Source: Frigoribacterium sp. PhB160
GTDB taxonomy: Bacteria; Actinomycetota; Actinomycetes; Actinomycetales; Microbacteriaceae
Assembly (NCBI RefSeq): GCF_003751785.1
Contig: NZ_RKIE01000001.1
Location: 1,341,564-1,405,563 of the forward strand
DNA length: 64,000 nt
Reading direction: 5' to 3'
Of the stretch, positions 56,413-64,000 are shown piece after piece (the first letter of the stretch is position 1; each line of letters begins with the position of its first letter). The notes under the pieces were generated by a model. It was not told where the DNA came from and searched no databases. It saw only the letters and a list, made by a program, of their open reading frames with translations. The translations under genes were made by a program, and so were the position numbers.

Positions 56413-56486
56413 GGGGCGGTAGCTCAGCCGGTTAGAGCAGTCGACTCATAATCGATCGGTCACGGGTTCAAGTCCCGTCCGCCCTA
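56413..56486 (+). tRNA. tRNA with CAT anticodon (elongator Met or Ile2)
   Basis: A 74-nt cloverleaf. Acceptor GGGGCGG pairs with CCGCCCT (first pair G-T); anticodon loop CTCATAA within a TCGA/TCGA-type stem; T arm ACGGG TTCAAGT CCCGT; discriminator A, then CC without encoded CCA. The anticodon CAT with GGTCACGGGTTCAAGTCCCG resembles tRNA-Ile2 (lysidine-modified CAU) more than initiator tRNA, but elongator Met cannot be excluded. Confidence 0.85.
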
Positions 56487-56555
56487 CCGACGGTCGCCCT
56501 CGCGCCGCAGCCGCGCCTCCCGCTCCGCCCAGGCGCGGCGTGGCACGATGTGCGC

Positions 56556-56879
56556 ATGTTCACGAGGCGCGCACGCGAGGCCGACCAGGGCGACGACTCC
56601 GACGACCGCTCGACGGGCCCGGCCCGCATGGGCGTCGGGGCGCAGGTGTACGTGCTCGACTCGGACGAGGACGCGCACACGCCGTTCCCGTACGGGCCCA
56701 CCGGCGTCGTGCTGCGCGCCGGAGGCTCGGCCTGGCAGGGCGTGTCGGCCATCGGCGGCTCGGCGCGCACCTGGTGGGTCGAGTTCGACTCGCCGCAGAT
56801 CGACCGCGACGGCGACGGGCCCGTCGAGCGTGCCCAGGTGGCCGAGCGCTGGCTGCGCCTCGCGCCGCCGCTCGGCTAG
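56556..56879 (+). CDS. hypothetical protein
   Basis: A 107-aa protein (ATG 56556; GTG 56550 possible). The N-terminal 25 residues are charged; the rest (GVGAQVYVLDSDEDAHTPFP, GVVLRAGGSAWQGVSAIGGS) is beta-prone with a conserved-looking VEFDSP.IDRDGDGPVE segment. No family is recognised. Confidence 0.6.
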   Translation: MFTRRAREADQGDDSDDRSTGPARMGVGAQVYVLDSDEDAHTPFPYGPTGVVLRAGGSAWQGVSAIGGSARTWWVEFDSPQIDRDGDGPVERAQVAERWLRLAPPLG

Positions 56880-56947
56880 CTGCGCCCGGCGCCGCCCTCG
56901 TCCCTCGTCCTGCCGCCCGGCGCTGCTGCCGTCACCGCGCCGGCGTC

Positions 56948-57026
56948 GCGTCGGCAACTCCTGCGGAGATGCGACGTCCGGGCATCGACGGCCCGCCCGT
57001 CGCACGAGGGCAGGAGTTGCCGACGC
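56948..57026. repeat. long inverted repeat (REP-like palindrome)
   Basis: Perfect 17-bp arms: 56948-56964 (GCGTCGGCAACTCCTGC) and 57010-57026 (its reverse complement), 45-bp spacer. A second inverted pair, TGCGACG (56970-56976) and CGTCGCA (56998-57004), is nested inside, so the whole unit can fold into one long stem. There is no gene and no T run; it looks like a dispersed REP-type element. Confidence 0.85.
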
Positions 57027-57127
57027 CCGATCCGTGCGACGAGGGCGGTGCGGCGCGTCCGGACGCGGCCCCGCCGCGCCCGGCCGGCGCCCCGGGAATG
57101 CCACGCCGCCCCCGCCGGTTCACCCGA

Positions 57128-57147
57128 CTGCATGCAAACGCATGTAG
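57128..57147. promoter_or_regulatory. palindromic operator candidate upstream of LLM flavoprotein gene
   Basis: A 20-bp near-perfect palindrome, CTGCATGCAAACGCATGTAG, with core arms CATGC / GCATG (57131-57135, 57140-57144). It is 20 bp before ATG 57168 and thus overlaps or follows the likely promoter. MarR-family regulators often bind such sites before flavin reductase operons; no regulator gene is in this window. Confidence 0.5.
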
Positions 57148-57167
57148 TTGAGCAAGGGATGGACATC

Positions 57168-58280
57168 ATGCAGTTCGGCATCTTCTCGGTCGGTGACCTG
57201 ACGACCGACCCCACCACCGGCCGGACGCCGTCCGAGCACGAGCGCATCCAGGCGATGGTGACCATCGCGAAGAAGGCCGAGGAGATCGGCCTCGACGTCT
57301 ACGCCGCCGGCGAGCACCACAACCCGCCCTTCGTCAACTCGAGCCCGACGACCCTCCTGGCGTACATCGCGGCACAGACCGAGCGCATCGTGCTGAGCAC
57401 CGCGACGACCCTCATCACGACGAACGACCCGGTCAAGATCGCCGAGGACTTCGCGATGCTGCAGCACCTCAGCGGCGGCCGCGTCGACCTCACGCTCGGC
57501 CGCGGCAACACGGGCCCGGTCTACCCGTGGTTCGGCAAGGACATCCGCCAGGGCATCAACCTGGCCGTCGAGAACTACGCGCTCCTCCGCCGACTCTGGG
57601 ACGAGGAGGTCGTCGACTGGAAGGGCCACTTCCGCACGCCGCTCCAGGGCTTCACCGCGACCCCTCGTCCGCTCGACGGCGTGGCGCCCTTCGTGTGGCA
57701 CGGCTCCATCCGCAGCCCCGAGATCGCCGAGCAGGCCGCGTACTACGGCGACGGGTTCTTCGCCAACCACATCTTCTGGCCCGCCTCGCACACGAAGCAG
57801 ATGGTCGAGCTCTACCGCAGCCGCTTCGAGCACCACGGCCACGGGCGCGCCGACCAGGCGATCGTCGGCCTCGGCGGCCAGGTCTTCCTGGCGAAGAACT
57901 CGCAGGACGCCAAGACCGCCTTCCGCCCCTACTTCGACGAGGCCCCGGTCTACGGCCACGGCCCGTCGATGGAGGACTTCACGAGCCAGACCCCGCTCAC
58001 CGTCGGCAGCCCGCAGGAGGTCATCGACCGCACGCTCGGCTTCCGCGACTACGTCGGCGACTACCAGCGGCAGCTCTTCCTCATGGACCACGCCGGCCTG
58101 CCCCTCAAGACCGTCCTCGAGCAGCTCGACCTGCTCGGCGAAGAGGTCGTGCCTGTGCTCCGTCGCGAGTTCGCCGCCGGTCGCCCGGCCGACGTGCCCG
58201 ACGCCCCCACCCACGCTGCGCGCGTCGCCTCGGCGGTCGCCGCGAGCGACCAGGCTCCCGTCGCGGCCCCCGCGGCGTAG
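57168..58280 (+). CDS. LLM-class flavin-dependent oxidoreductase
   Basis: Luciferase-like monooxygenase of 370 aa, using reduced flavin. Visible features are MQFGIFSVGDLTTDPTTG, VYAAGEHHNPPFVNSSPTTL, LSGGRVDLTLGRGNTGPVYP and GSPQEVIDRTLGF. ATG 57168 is chosen since AAGGG (57154-57158) is then nine bases away; ATG 57159 would have no spacing. It is followed 48 bp later by an FMN reductase that likely supplies reduced flavin. The C-terminal 40 residues are Ala/Pro-rich. Confidence 0.92.
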   Translation: MQFGIFSVGDLTTDPTTGRTPSEHERIQAMVTIAKKAEEIGLDVYAAGEHHNPPFVNSSPTTLLAYIAAQTERIVLSTATTLITTNDPVKIAEDFAMLQHLSGGRVDLTLGRGNTGPVYPWFGKDIRQGINLAVENYALLRRLWDEEVVDWKGHFRTPLQGFTATPRPLDGVAPFVWHGSIRSPEIAEQAAYYGDGFFANHIFWPASHTKQMVELYRSRFEHHGHGRADQAIVGLGGQVFLAKNSQDAKTAFRPYFDEAPVYGHGPSMEDFTSQTPLTVGSPQEVIDRTLGFRDYVGDYQRQLFLMDHAGLPLKTVLEQLDLLGEEVVPVLRREFAAGRPADVPDAPTHAARVASAVAASDQAPVAAPAA

Positions 58281-58328
58281 CCCGGGCCCCCGTCCGCAGA
58301 CACCGTCACAGACTCCAGGAGGCGCACC

Positions 58329-58961
58329 ATGAGCACCAAGAAGATCGTCGTCATCTCCGCAGGGCTGGGACAGCCCTCGTCCACCCGCCTGCTCGCCGAC
58401 CGGCTGGCCGAGGCCACCGCGCGGGCGTTGCTCGAGCAGGGCACGCCGGCCGAGTTCGAGGTCGTCGAGCTCCGTGACCACGCGCACGAGATCACCGACG
58501 CGATGCTGACCGGCTTCGCGCCGGGCTCCCTCGCCGGCGTCGTGGAGTCGGTCACCCGCGCCGACGGCCTCATCGCCGTCACCCCCGTGTTCACCGCGTC
58601 CTACAGCGGACTGTTCAAGTCCTTCTTCGACGTCGTCGACAACGCCGCGCTGACCGGCACCCCCGTGCTGCTCGGCGCCACGGCCGGCACGGCCCGGCAC
58701 TCGCTCGTGCTCGACCACGCGCTCCGCCCGCTGTTCTCGTACCTGCGGGCCGTGGTCGCCCCGACGGCGGTCTTCGCCGCCTCGGAGGACTGGGGGAGCG
58801 GCGACGAGACGACGACCGGGCTGCCCGAGCGCGTCGCCCGGGCGGCCGGCGAGCTGGCCGAGCTCGTGGGCCGACACCGCACGGAGCGGGCCGACCCGTT
58901 CGCCGACGTGGTCCCCTTCGCCGAGCAGCTCGCCCGGCTCCAGGGCGGCTCGGGCGACTGA
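58329..58961 (+). CDS. NAD(P)H-dependent FMN reductase
   Basis: A 210-aa flavodoxin-like reductase of the kind paired with LLM proteins in actinobacteria. The phosphate-binding segment is SAGLGQPSSTRLLADRLAEA; the flavin-contact motif is TPVFTASYSGLFKSFFDVVD, and GATAGTARHSLVLDHALRPL follows. CAGGAGGCGCACC precedes ATG 58329. It forms an operon with the monooxygenase. Confidence 0.9.
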   Translation: MSTKKIVVISAGLGQPSSTRLLADRLAEATARALLEQGTPAEFEVVELRDHAHEITDAMLTGFAPGSLAGVVESVTRADGLIAVTPVFTASYSGLFKSFFDVVDNAALTGTPVLLGATAGTARHSLVLDHALRPLFSYLRAVVAPTAVFAASEDWGSGDETTTGLPERVARAAGELAELVGRHRTERADPFADVVPFAEQLARLQGGSGD

Positions 58962-59073
58962 CGCCCGGCCCGCCCCCGGGCCCCGTCGGCCGTCCGCGCG
59001 GAGCGGCCGACACCCCGGCGCGGGCATGATCGAGCCGCGCCCCGCGTTGACCGCACCGACCCCCGGAGGACCC

Positions 59074-59904
59074 ATGACCGACACCCGCACCGCCGCCGCC
59101 GAGCTCGACCGCTTCCACGCCCTGCGACGAGACCGCGTCACCGGCCCGGACGGCCCGCTCGCGCTCGTGGGCACCCAGTGGATCGACTCCGAGCAGCCCG
59201 TCTGGGGCGTTCCCGGCAGCTGGGCCCCCACGCCCCCGGGCGTCTCGGGCCTGCGGCTCACCGCGGCGGCCGCCGACGGGATCGTCGTCGACGGCGACGT
59301 CGTCGACGGGTCCGTCCTCGTGGCGGGCGACGACGCGGTCGTGCCGAGCTCGATCCGCTTCTCGGCCACCAGCACGGGCACCGTCATCGCGAACGACGAC
59401 CGCACCAGCTACGCCCTCCGGGTCTGGGACTCCGCGTCCGAGGGCGTGGCCCGCTTCGGCTCCATCGACGCCTTCCCCTACGACCCCTCGTGGATCGTCC
59501 GGGCCGAGTTCGTGCCCGTGCCCGAGGGCACCCAGGTCGACATCCGGCACCAGGCGGACGTCGATCTCAGCCGCCCGAAGCCCCTGCCGGGCCTGATCCG
59601 GTTCACGCGCGACGGCGTGCAGCACGAGCTCGCGGCGTTCCCGTCCGGGTCCGGCGACCGGTTGCAGCTCGTGTTCGCGGACGCCACGAACGGCGACAGC
59701 ACCTACTCGGTCGGCCGGTTCCTCTTCCCGACGCCGTCCGACGACGGCACGATCGAGCTCGACTTCAACCGCGCGGTCCTCCCGCCCTGTGCGTTCTCGT
59801 ACGCCTTCAACTGCCCGATCCCGCCGCCCCAGAACCGCTTCTCGACCCCGATCACGGCCGGGGAGAAGAACGTGCTCGACGCGGAGGGCGCGCTCCTGCA
59901 CTGA
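59074..59904 (+). CDS. DUF1684 domain-containing protein
   Basis: A 276-aa cytoplasmic protein of the DUF1684 family. Diagnostic segments are LDRFHALRRDRVTGPDGPLA, IRFTRDGVQHELAAFPSG, LQLVFADATNGDSTYSVGRF, and the Cys/Asn-containing end PPCAFSYAFNCPIPPPQNRF. The biochemical role is unknown. ATG 59074 with GGAGG nine bases upstream is chosen over a longer reading at 59026. Confidence 0.9.
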   Translation: MTDTRTAAAELDRFHALRRDRVTGPDGPLALVGTQWIDSEQPVWGVPGSWAPTPPGVSGLRLTAAAADGIVVDGDVVDGSVLVAGDDAVVPSSIRFSATSTGTVIANDDRTSYALRVWDSASEGVARFGSIDAFPYDPSWIVRAEFVPVPEGTQVDIRHQADVDLSRPKPLPGLIRFTRDGVQHELAAFPSGSGDRLQLVFADATNGDSTYSVGRFLFPTPSDDGTIELDFNRAVLPPCAFSYAFNCPIPPPQNRFSTPITAGEKNVLDAEGALLH

Positions 59905-60021
59905 CCCCGCCGCGGCTCGGCCCGACGAGCGCCGCCGCGGCCCGCCCGTGACGGCTCGACGCGAGCGCCGGGGCCGGCCCCGTGGTCCGTCGGTGTCGGC
60001 GGCCGGTGGCAGGATCGACGG

Positions 60022-61674
60022 GTGTTCCTCCTCCTCGAGCGTCGGTCGGACGGCGACGTCGACCTGACGACCTACCGTCGACCCGACCCGCGGGCTGCCC
60101 TCACGGCCGAGGGCACCCGCCTCGTGCGCGACGGCGAGCTCGCTGAGGTCGTGCGGGCGACGGAGAGCGACCCCGCGGCGGCCGACGGCCCGCGCTGGGT
60201 CTGGGACGACACCCCGCGGTGGTACCCGCGCCTCCTCGACGCCGGTGTCCGGGTCGCCCGGTGCGTCGACCTGCGGCTCTGCCACGCCGTCCTGCGAGCG
60301 GCCGCCGCGACGGCCGGCCACGAGCTCAACGGGGCGCCCCGCGGCCCGTGGGACGTCCCGGCGGCGGCCGAGCGGCCGAGCGACGGCCTGTTCGACGTCC
60401 CTCCCGACTCGCTCCCGGGCCCCGCCGCCGAGTTCGCGCGGCAGCGGTCGGCGATCGAGGCGAGCCCCGGTCGCCGCGGGCTCGAGCTGCTCACCGCGGC
60501 CGAGTCGACGGGCGCGCTCGTCGCCGTCGAGATGCGCCGTCGGGGCATCCCGTGGTCGGCCGACGTCCACGACCGGCTGCTGACCCGTGCGCTCGGTCCC
60601 CGGCCCTCGCCGGGCGAGCGACCGGCGGGCATGCGGGCCGACCTCGACGAGGTGCGGGCCGCCCTCGGCGCCCCCGACCTCAATCCCGACTCCACGGCCG
60701 AGCTGCTGCGGTCGCTGAACGCCGCCGGGATCCACGTCGCGTCGACGAGCAAGCACGAGCTGCAGCGGCACGAGCACCCCGTCATCGAGCCCCTGCTGCG
60801 GTACAAGCTGAAGCAGCGCCTCCTGGTCGCGAACGGCTGGACCTGGCTCGACGCGTGGGTGCACGACGGCCGGTTCCGGCCCGACTACGTGCCGGGCGGC
60901 GTCGTCACCGGGCGGTGGGCCACGAGCGGGGGAGGCGCGCTGCAGCTCCCGAGGGCCGTGCGCGCCGCCGTCGTGGCCGACCCGGGCCACCGGCTCGTGG
61001 TCGCCGACGCCTCGCAGCTCGAGCCGCGCATCCTGACCGGCCTCTCGGGCGACGGCGCGATGGCGGCGGCGGGCGAGGGCGATCTCTACGAGGGCATCGT
61101 GAGGAGCGGTGCCGTGGCGACGCGGGCCGAGGCGAAGCTGGCCATGCTGGGCGCCATGTACGGGGCGACCAGCGGCGAGAGCGGGCGGCTGGTGCCCCGC
61201 CTGGCACGGCAGTTCCCCGCCGCGATGGCCCTCGTCGAGGCCGCGGCGCGCACGGGGGAGCAGGGCGGCGTGGTCAGCACGCTGCTCGGGCGCACGTCTC
61301 CCTCGCCCGCCGCGGGGGCGGACGAGCTGCCGCCCGAGATGCCCCGCGAGACCGCCGGTCGCGACACCCGCGCGTGGGGGCGGTTCACGCGCAACTTCGT
61401 CGTGCAGGGCACGGCCGCGGAATGGGCGCTGTGCTGGATGGGTGCCCTGCGTTCACGCCTGCACGCGAGGTGGGGCGACGAGGGCGACGTGCCGCACCTC
61501 GTGTTCTTCCTCCACGACGAGCTCGTGCTGCACGTGCCGTCCGCCGCCGCGGACGAGGTCGCGGCCGTCGTCGTCGAGGCCGCGGCGGAGGCGGGGCGGC
61601 TGCTGTTCGGGGAGGCGCCGGTGCGCTTCCCGCTCACGGTCGCCGTCGTCGACGACTACTCGCAGGCCAAGTGA
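60022..61674 (+). CDS. PolA-like DNA polymerase (bifunctional 3'-5' exonuclease/polymerase type)
   Basis: A 550-aa family A polymerase, shorter than housekeeping PolA, of a type common in actinobacteria as a second copy. The N-terminal half corresponds to a degenerate exonuclease domain. Polymerase motif A is VVADASQLEPRILTGLSGDG, motif B EAKLAMLGAMYGATSGESGR, and motif C VFFLHDELVLHVP with the catalytic Asp-Glu. Its role is probably repair. GTG 60022 is used. Confidence 0.92.
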   Translation: MFLLLERRSDGDVDLTTYRRPDPRAALTAEGTRLVRDGELAEVVRATESDPAAADGPRWVWDDTPRWYPRLLDAGVRVARCVDLRLCHAVLRAAAATAGHELNGAPRGPWDVPAAAERPSDGLFDVPPDSLPGPAAEFARQRSAIEASPGRRGLELLTAAESTGALVAVEMRRRGIPWSADVHDRLLTRALGPRPSPGERPAGMRADLDEVRAALGAPDLNPDSTAELLRSLNAAGIHVASTSKHELQRHEHPVIEPLLRYKLKQRLLVANGWTWLDAWVHDGRFRPDYVPGGVVTGRWATSGGGALQLPRAVRAAVVADPGHRLVVADASQLEPRILTGLSGDGAMAAAGEGDLYEGIVRSGAVATRAEAKLAMLGAMYGATSGESGRLVPRLARQFPAAMALVEAAARTGEQGGVVSTLLGRTSPSPAAGADELPPEMPRETAGRDTRAWGRFTRNFVVQGTAAEWALCWMGALRSRLHARWGDEGDVPHLVFFLHDELVLHVPSAAADEVAAVVVEAAAEAGRLLFGEAPVRFPLTVAVVDDYSQAK

Positions 61675-61868
61675 GGCGCGGCGGAGCCCGACGCCGCGGC
61701 AGCTCGCAGGTGTTACACGGTTGTGATCCGCAGCCGGTGTCTGCGATGATCTGTCGAGCGGACGAGTCCGCCCACAACTGAAGACGCACGAGAACGCCAC
61801 GAGACAGCCCGATGAGGCGTCCGTCCACAGGTCGATGGGGAAGTCGCACCTGACCGGATGGAGGAATC

Positions 61869-62372
61869 GTGGCTGACGCAACGGCTAGGGGAGTGCTCTA
61901 TGTGCACTCGTCCCCTCGTGCACTGTGCCCACACGTCGAGTGGGCGGTCGGTCGTGCCCTCGGGCACGCCGTCAACTTCGCCTGGGTCGAGCAGCCCGTG
62001 CTGAAGGGCGCCCAGCGCACCGAGTTCTCCTGGCAGGGAGAAGAGGGTGCGGGTGCCCGGATCGCCTCGGCCCTGCGTGGCTGGGAGCACCTGCGGTACG
62101 AGGTGACCGAGGACCCTGGCGAGACCCATGACGGCGGTCGCTGGATGCACGCGCCCGACCTCGGCGTGTTCTTCGCGCAGACCGACACGGCCGGCAACAC
62201 CGTCGTGCCGGAGGACCGCATCCGCTACGCCATGGAGATCGCGGGCTCGAACGCCCTCGAGCTGCACCGCGAGCTGCGGCTGGCGCTCGGGCAGGCCTGG
62301 GACGACGAGCTCGAGCCCTTCCGCTACAGCGGCGAGGGCAATCCCGTCGTGTGGCTGCACAAGGTGGGCTGA
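61869..62372 (+). CDS. DUF3145 domain-containing protein
   Basis: A 167-aa protein of the actinobacteria-specific DUF3145 family. Characteristic are ARGVLYVHSSPRALCPHVEW, RYEVTEDPGETHDGGRWMHA and DLGVFFAQTDTAGNTVVPED. The function is unknown. GTG 61869 follows GGAGGAATC. The 194-bp upstream gap holds no gene; TTACACGGTTGTGAT near 61713-61727 may be part of the promoter. Confidence 0.95.
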   Translation: MADATARGVLYVHSSPRALCPHVEWAVGRALGHAVNFAWVEQPVLKGAQRTEFSWQGEEGAGARIASALRGWEHLRYEVTEDPGETHDGGRWMHAPDLGVFFAQTDTAGNTVVPEDRIRYAMEIAGSNALELHRELRLALGQAWDDELEPFRYSGEGNPVVWLHKVG

Positions 62373-62435
62373 CCCGCCGGACGGCCGTGCGCCTCCGGGA
62401 TGGTCCCTGGCGGCGCGACCGTGCCGCGGCACCCG

Positions 62436-62478
62436 ACGACGAAGGCCGACACCCCCTGCGGGTGTCGGCCTTCGTCGT
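62436..62478. terminator. bidirectional terminator between DUF3145 gene and fabF
   Basis: A perfect 19-bp stem (62436-62454 with 62460-62478) and 5-base loop sits between two convergent genes. There are no T runs, but the length makes it a convincing bidirectional stop or mRNA end. Confidence 0.75.
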
Positions 62479-62488
62479 GCCTCGAGCG

Positions 62489-63727
62489 TCAGACCGAGCG
62501 GAACGCGACGACGGCGTTGTGCCCGCCGAAGCCGAACGAGTTGCTGATGGCGACGATCTCGCCGGACGGCAGCGCGCGCGGCTCGCCGACGACGACGTCG
62601 AGGTCGATCTCGTCGTCCATCTGCGTGACGTTGATGGTCGGGGGCGCGAGGCGCTCCTGCAGGGCCTTGACCGTGAAGACGGCCTCGATGGCGCCGGCTC
62701 CGCCGAGCAGGTGGCCGGTGGACGACTTCGTCGCCGAGACGATCAGCGTCGAGGTGTGGTCGCCGAACACGCGCTTCAGGGCTCGGTACTCGGCGATGTC
62801 GCCGACGGGGGTGCTCGTCGCGTGCGCGTTGACGTGCACGACCTGGTCGCGGTCGACCCCGGCGTTCTCGAGGGTCGAGACGACCGCGCGAGCGGCGCCG
62901 GACCCTTCGGGGTCGGGGGCCGTGATGTGGTACGAGTCGCTCGTCACGTCGCCGCCGAGCAGCTCGGCGTAGATCTTCGCACCGCGGGCGAGCGCGTGCT
63001 CCTCGGTCTCGAGGACGAGCGCCGCGCCTCCTTCTCCGAGCACGAAGCCGTCGCGCGTCACGTCGTAGGGGCGCGAGGCCGTCGCCGGGTCGTCGTTGCG
63101 CTTCGACAGGGCCTGCATGGCCGCGAACGAGGCGAGGGGCATCGGGTGGATGGCGGCCTCCGAGCCGCCCGCGACGATGATGTCGGCGAGGCCCTGCTGC
63201 AGGTGGTCGTAGGCGTTGGCGATCGACTCGGTGCTGGAGGCGCAGGCCGAGACGACCGTGCGGGCGCCGGCCCGTGCGCCGAGGCTCATCGACACGGCCG
63301 CGGCGGGCCCGTTCGCCATGAGCATCGGGACGGTCATGGGCAGGACGCGCCGGGCGCCCTTCTCCCGGAGGGTGTCCCAGCCGTCGAGGAGGGTCCAGAC
63401 GCCGCCGATCCCGGTGGCCCAGTCGACGCCGAAGCGCTCGGGGACGACCTCGGGGGAGCCCGCGTCGGCCCAGGCCTCGCGCGCGGCCGTGATGGCGAAC
63501 TGGCTGGAGGGGTCGAGGCGCTTGATCTCGCGACGCTCGAGGACGTCGGCGGACGGGACGCGGGCCTGCCCGGCGAAGGTCACGGGCAGCTCGTACTTGG
63601 CGACCCAGTCCTGCTCGAGGGTGGTGACGCCGGACTCGCCGGCGAGGAGGGCGGTCCAGCTCTCGGGGGCCGTGCCTCCGAGGGGGGTGGTGGCACCGAT
63701 TCCGGTGACGACGATCTTCTTGGTCAT
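62489..63727 (-). CDS. fabF: beta-ketoacyl-ACP synthase II
   Basis: Condensing enzyme of fatty-acid synthesis, 412 aa. The catalytic triad is complete: Cys in TVVSACASSTES, His in VNAHATSTPVGD, His in SSTGHLLGGAGAIE, plus the GFGGHNAVVAF C-terminal loop. ATG 63727 follows CCAGGAGAATC. It lies downstream of the acyl carrier protein gene in a type II fatty-acid operon. Confidence 0.96.
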   Translation of the reverse strand: MTKKIVVTGIGATTPLGGTAPESWTALLAGESGVTTLEQDWVAKYELPVTFAGQARVPSADVLERREIKRLDPSSQFAITAAREAWADAGSPEVVPERFGVDWATGIGGVWTLLDGWDTLREKGARRVLPMTVPMLMANGPAAAVSMSLGARAGARTVVSACASSTESIANAYDHLQQGLADIIVAGGSEAAIHPMPLASFAAMQALSKRNDDPATASRPYDVTRDGFVLGEGGAALVLETEEHALARGAKIYAELLGGDVTSDSYHITAPDPEGSGAARAVVSTLENAGVDRDQVVHVNAHATSTPVGDIAEYRALKRVFGDHTSTLIVSATKSSTGHLLGGAGAIEAVFTVKALQERLAPPTINVTQMDDEIDLDVVVGEPRALPSGEIVAISNSFGFGGHNAVVAFRSV

Positions 63728-63865
63728 GACGATTCTCCTGGAGTGGCGCTTGCCCGGAGCCCGACGACGGAGGTCGACGGCGCGTGCACGGCGACCTCGG
63801 TCGACGCGCGGTGGGCGACGTGGGCGCCCGGCCGGCCCTCGCGGGCGCGACCGGGCGGCGGACGT

Positions 63866-64000
63866 CTAGTCCTGTGCCTTGGTGATGAACGTGACGGCGT
63901 CACCGACGGTCTTGAGGTTCTTGACCTCTTCGTCGGGGATCTTCACGTCGAACTTCTCCTCGGCGTTGACCACGATGGTCATCATCGAGATGGAGTCGAT
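63866..64000 (-). CDS. acpP: acyl carrier protein, 3' part
   Basis: The last 44 codons of an ACP run off the right edge. The first visible residues are IDSISMMTIVVNAEEKFDVK, containing the DS(I/L) site where the phosphopantetheine arm is attached, followed by IPDEEVKNLKTVGDAVTFI. The 138-bp gap to fabF has no other gene or obvious terminator. Confidence 0.93.
   Translation of the reverse strand: MDSISMMTIVVNAEEKFDVKIPDEEVKNLKTVGDAVTFITKAQD

Noticed and set aside
58615-60990. Long minus-strand open frame opposite DUF1684 and polymerase genes
   Set aside because: Same reason: low-complexity composition and full overlap with recognised plus-strand genes.

Overview
The window is high-GC DNA with GTG starts, four-base ATGA/GTGA gene overlaps and host genes (DUF3145, a second short PolA-like polymerase, a fabF-acpP pair, DUF559) that point to an actinobacterium, most likely a member of the Microbacteriaceae. 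It is chromosomal and carries one complete integrated siphovirus-type prophage of about 38.5 kb.

Left host arm (1-14825): the end of a DUF559 nuclease-like gene, a DsbA-family oxidoreductase, a YbaK-type deacylase, dusB, dgt and dnaG, then a five-gene peptide/nickel-type ABC transporter operon closed by a 2-hydroxyacid dehydrogenase, and tRNA-Asn(GTT). Right host arm (53300-64000): peptide deformylase, a DMT-type transporter, a GT4 glycosyltransferase, a tRNA with CAT anticodon, a flavin monooxygenase/FMN reductase pair, a DUF1684 protein, a PolA-like polymerase, DUF3145, fabF and the 3' end of the acyl carrier protein gene.

Prophage (14790-53299): it lies between two perfect 70-bp direct repeats made of the 3' half of tRNA-Asn plus the tRNA's own terminator. 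Its order is repressor (minus) / Cro (plus) / recombination genes (RuvC-like, YqaJ exonuclease, Bet) / J-domain and ParB-like proteins / replication genes (initiator with internal iteron-like repeats, loader candidate, DnaB-like helicase, SSB) / collagen-like protein / HNH, DUF4145 cargo, TerS, TerL / portal-MuF, protease, capsid / head-tail connectors / tail tube, frameshifted chaperone, tape measure, minor tail proteins / M15 endolysin and membrane proteins / tailspike-like protein / minus-strand cargo genes / integrase.

The main discovery is the lysogeny switch. The phage attachment core lies inside the coding sequence of the minus-strand repressor. In the integrated state the repressor ends at a TAA supplied by the antisense of the tRNA-Asn anticodon loop (111 aa). 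Joining the two ends as in the circular phage extends the same frame by 38 codons, found today as an orphan tail at 53113-53229, giving 149 aa ending in Ala-Ala; next on the same strand is an integrase ending in Leu-Ala-Ala. This is the architecture of integration-dependent immunity known from mycobacteriophages such as BPs, Brujita and Charlie: the free phage makes a degradation-tagged repressor and integrase, and integration removes the repressor tag.
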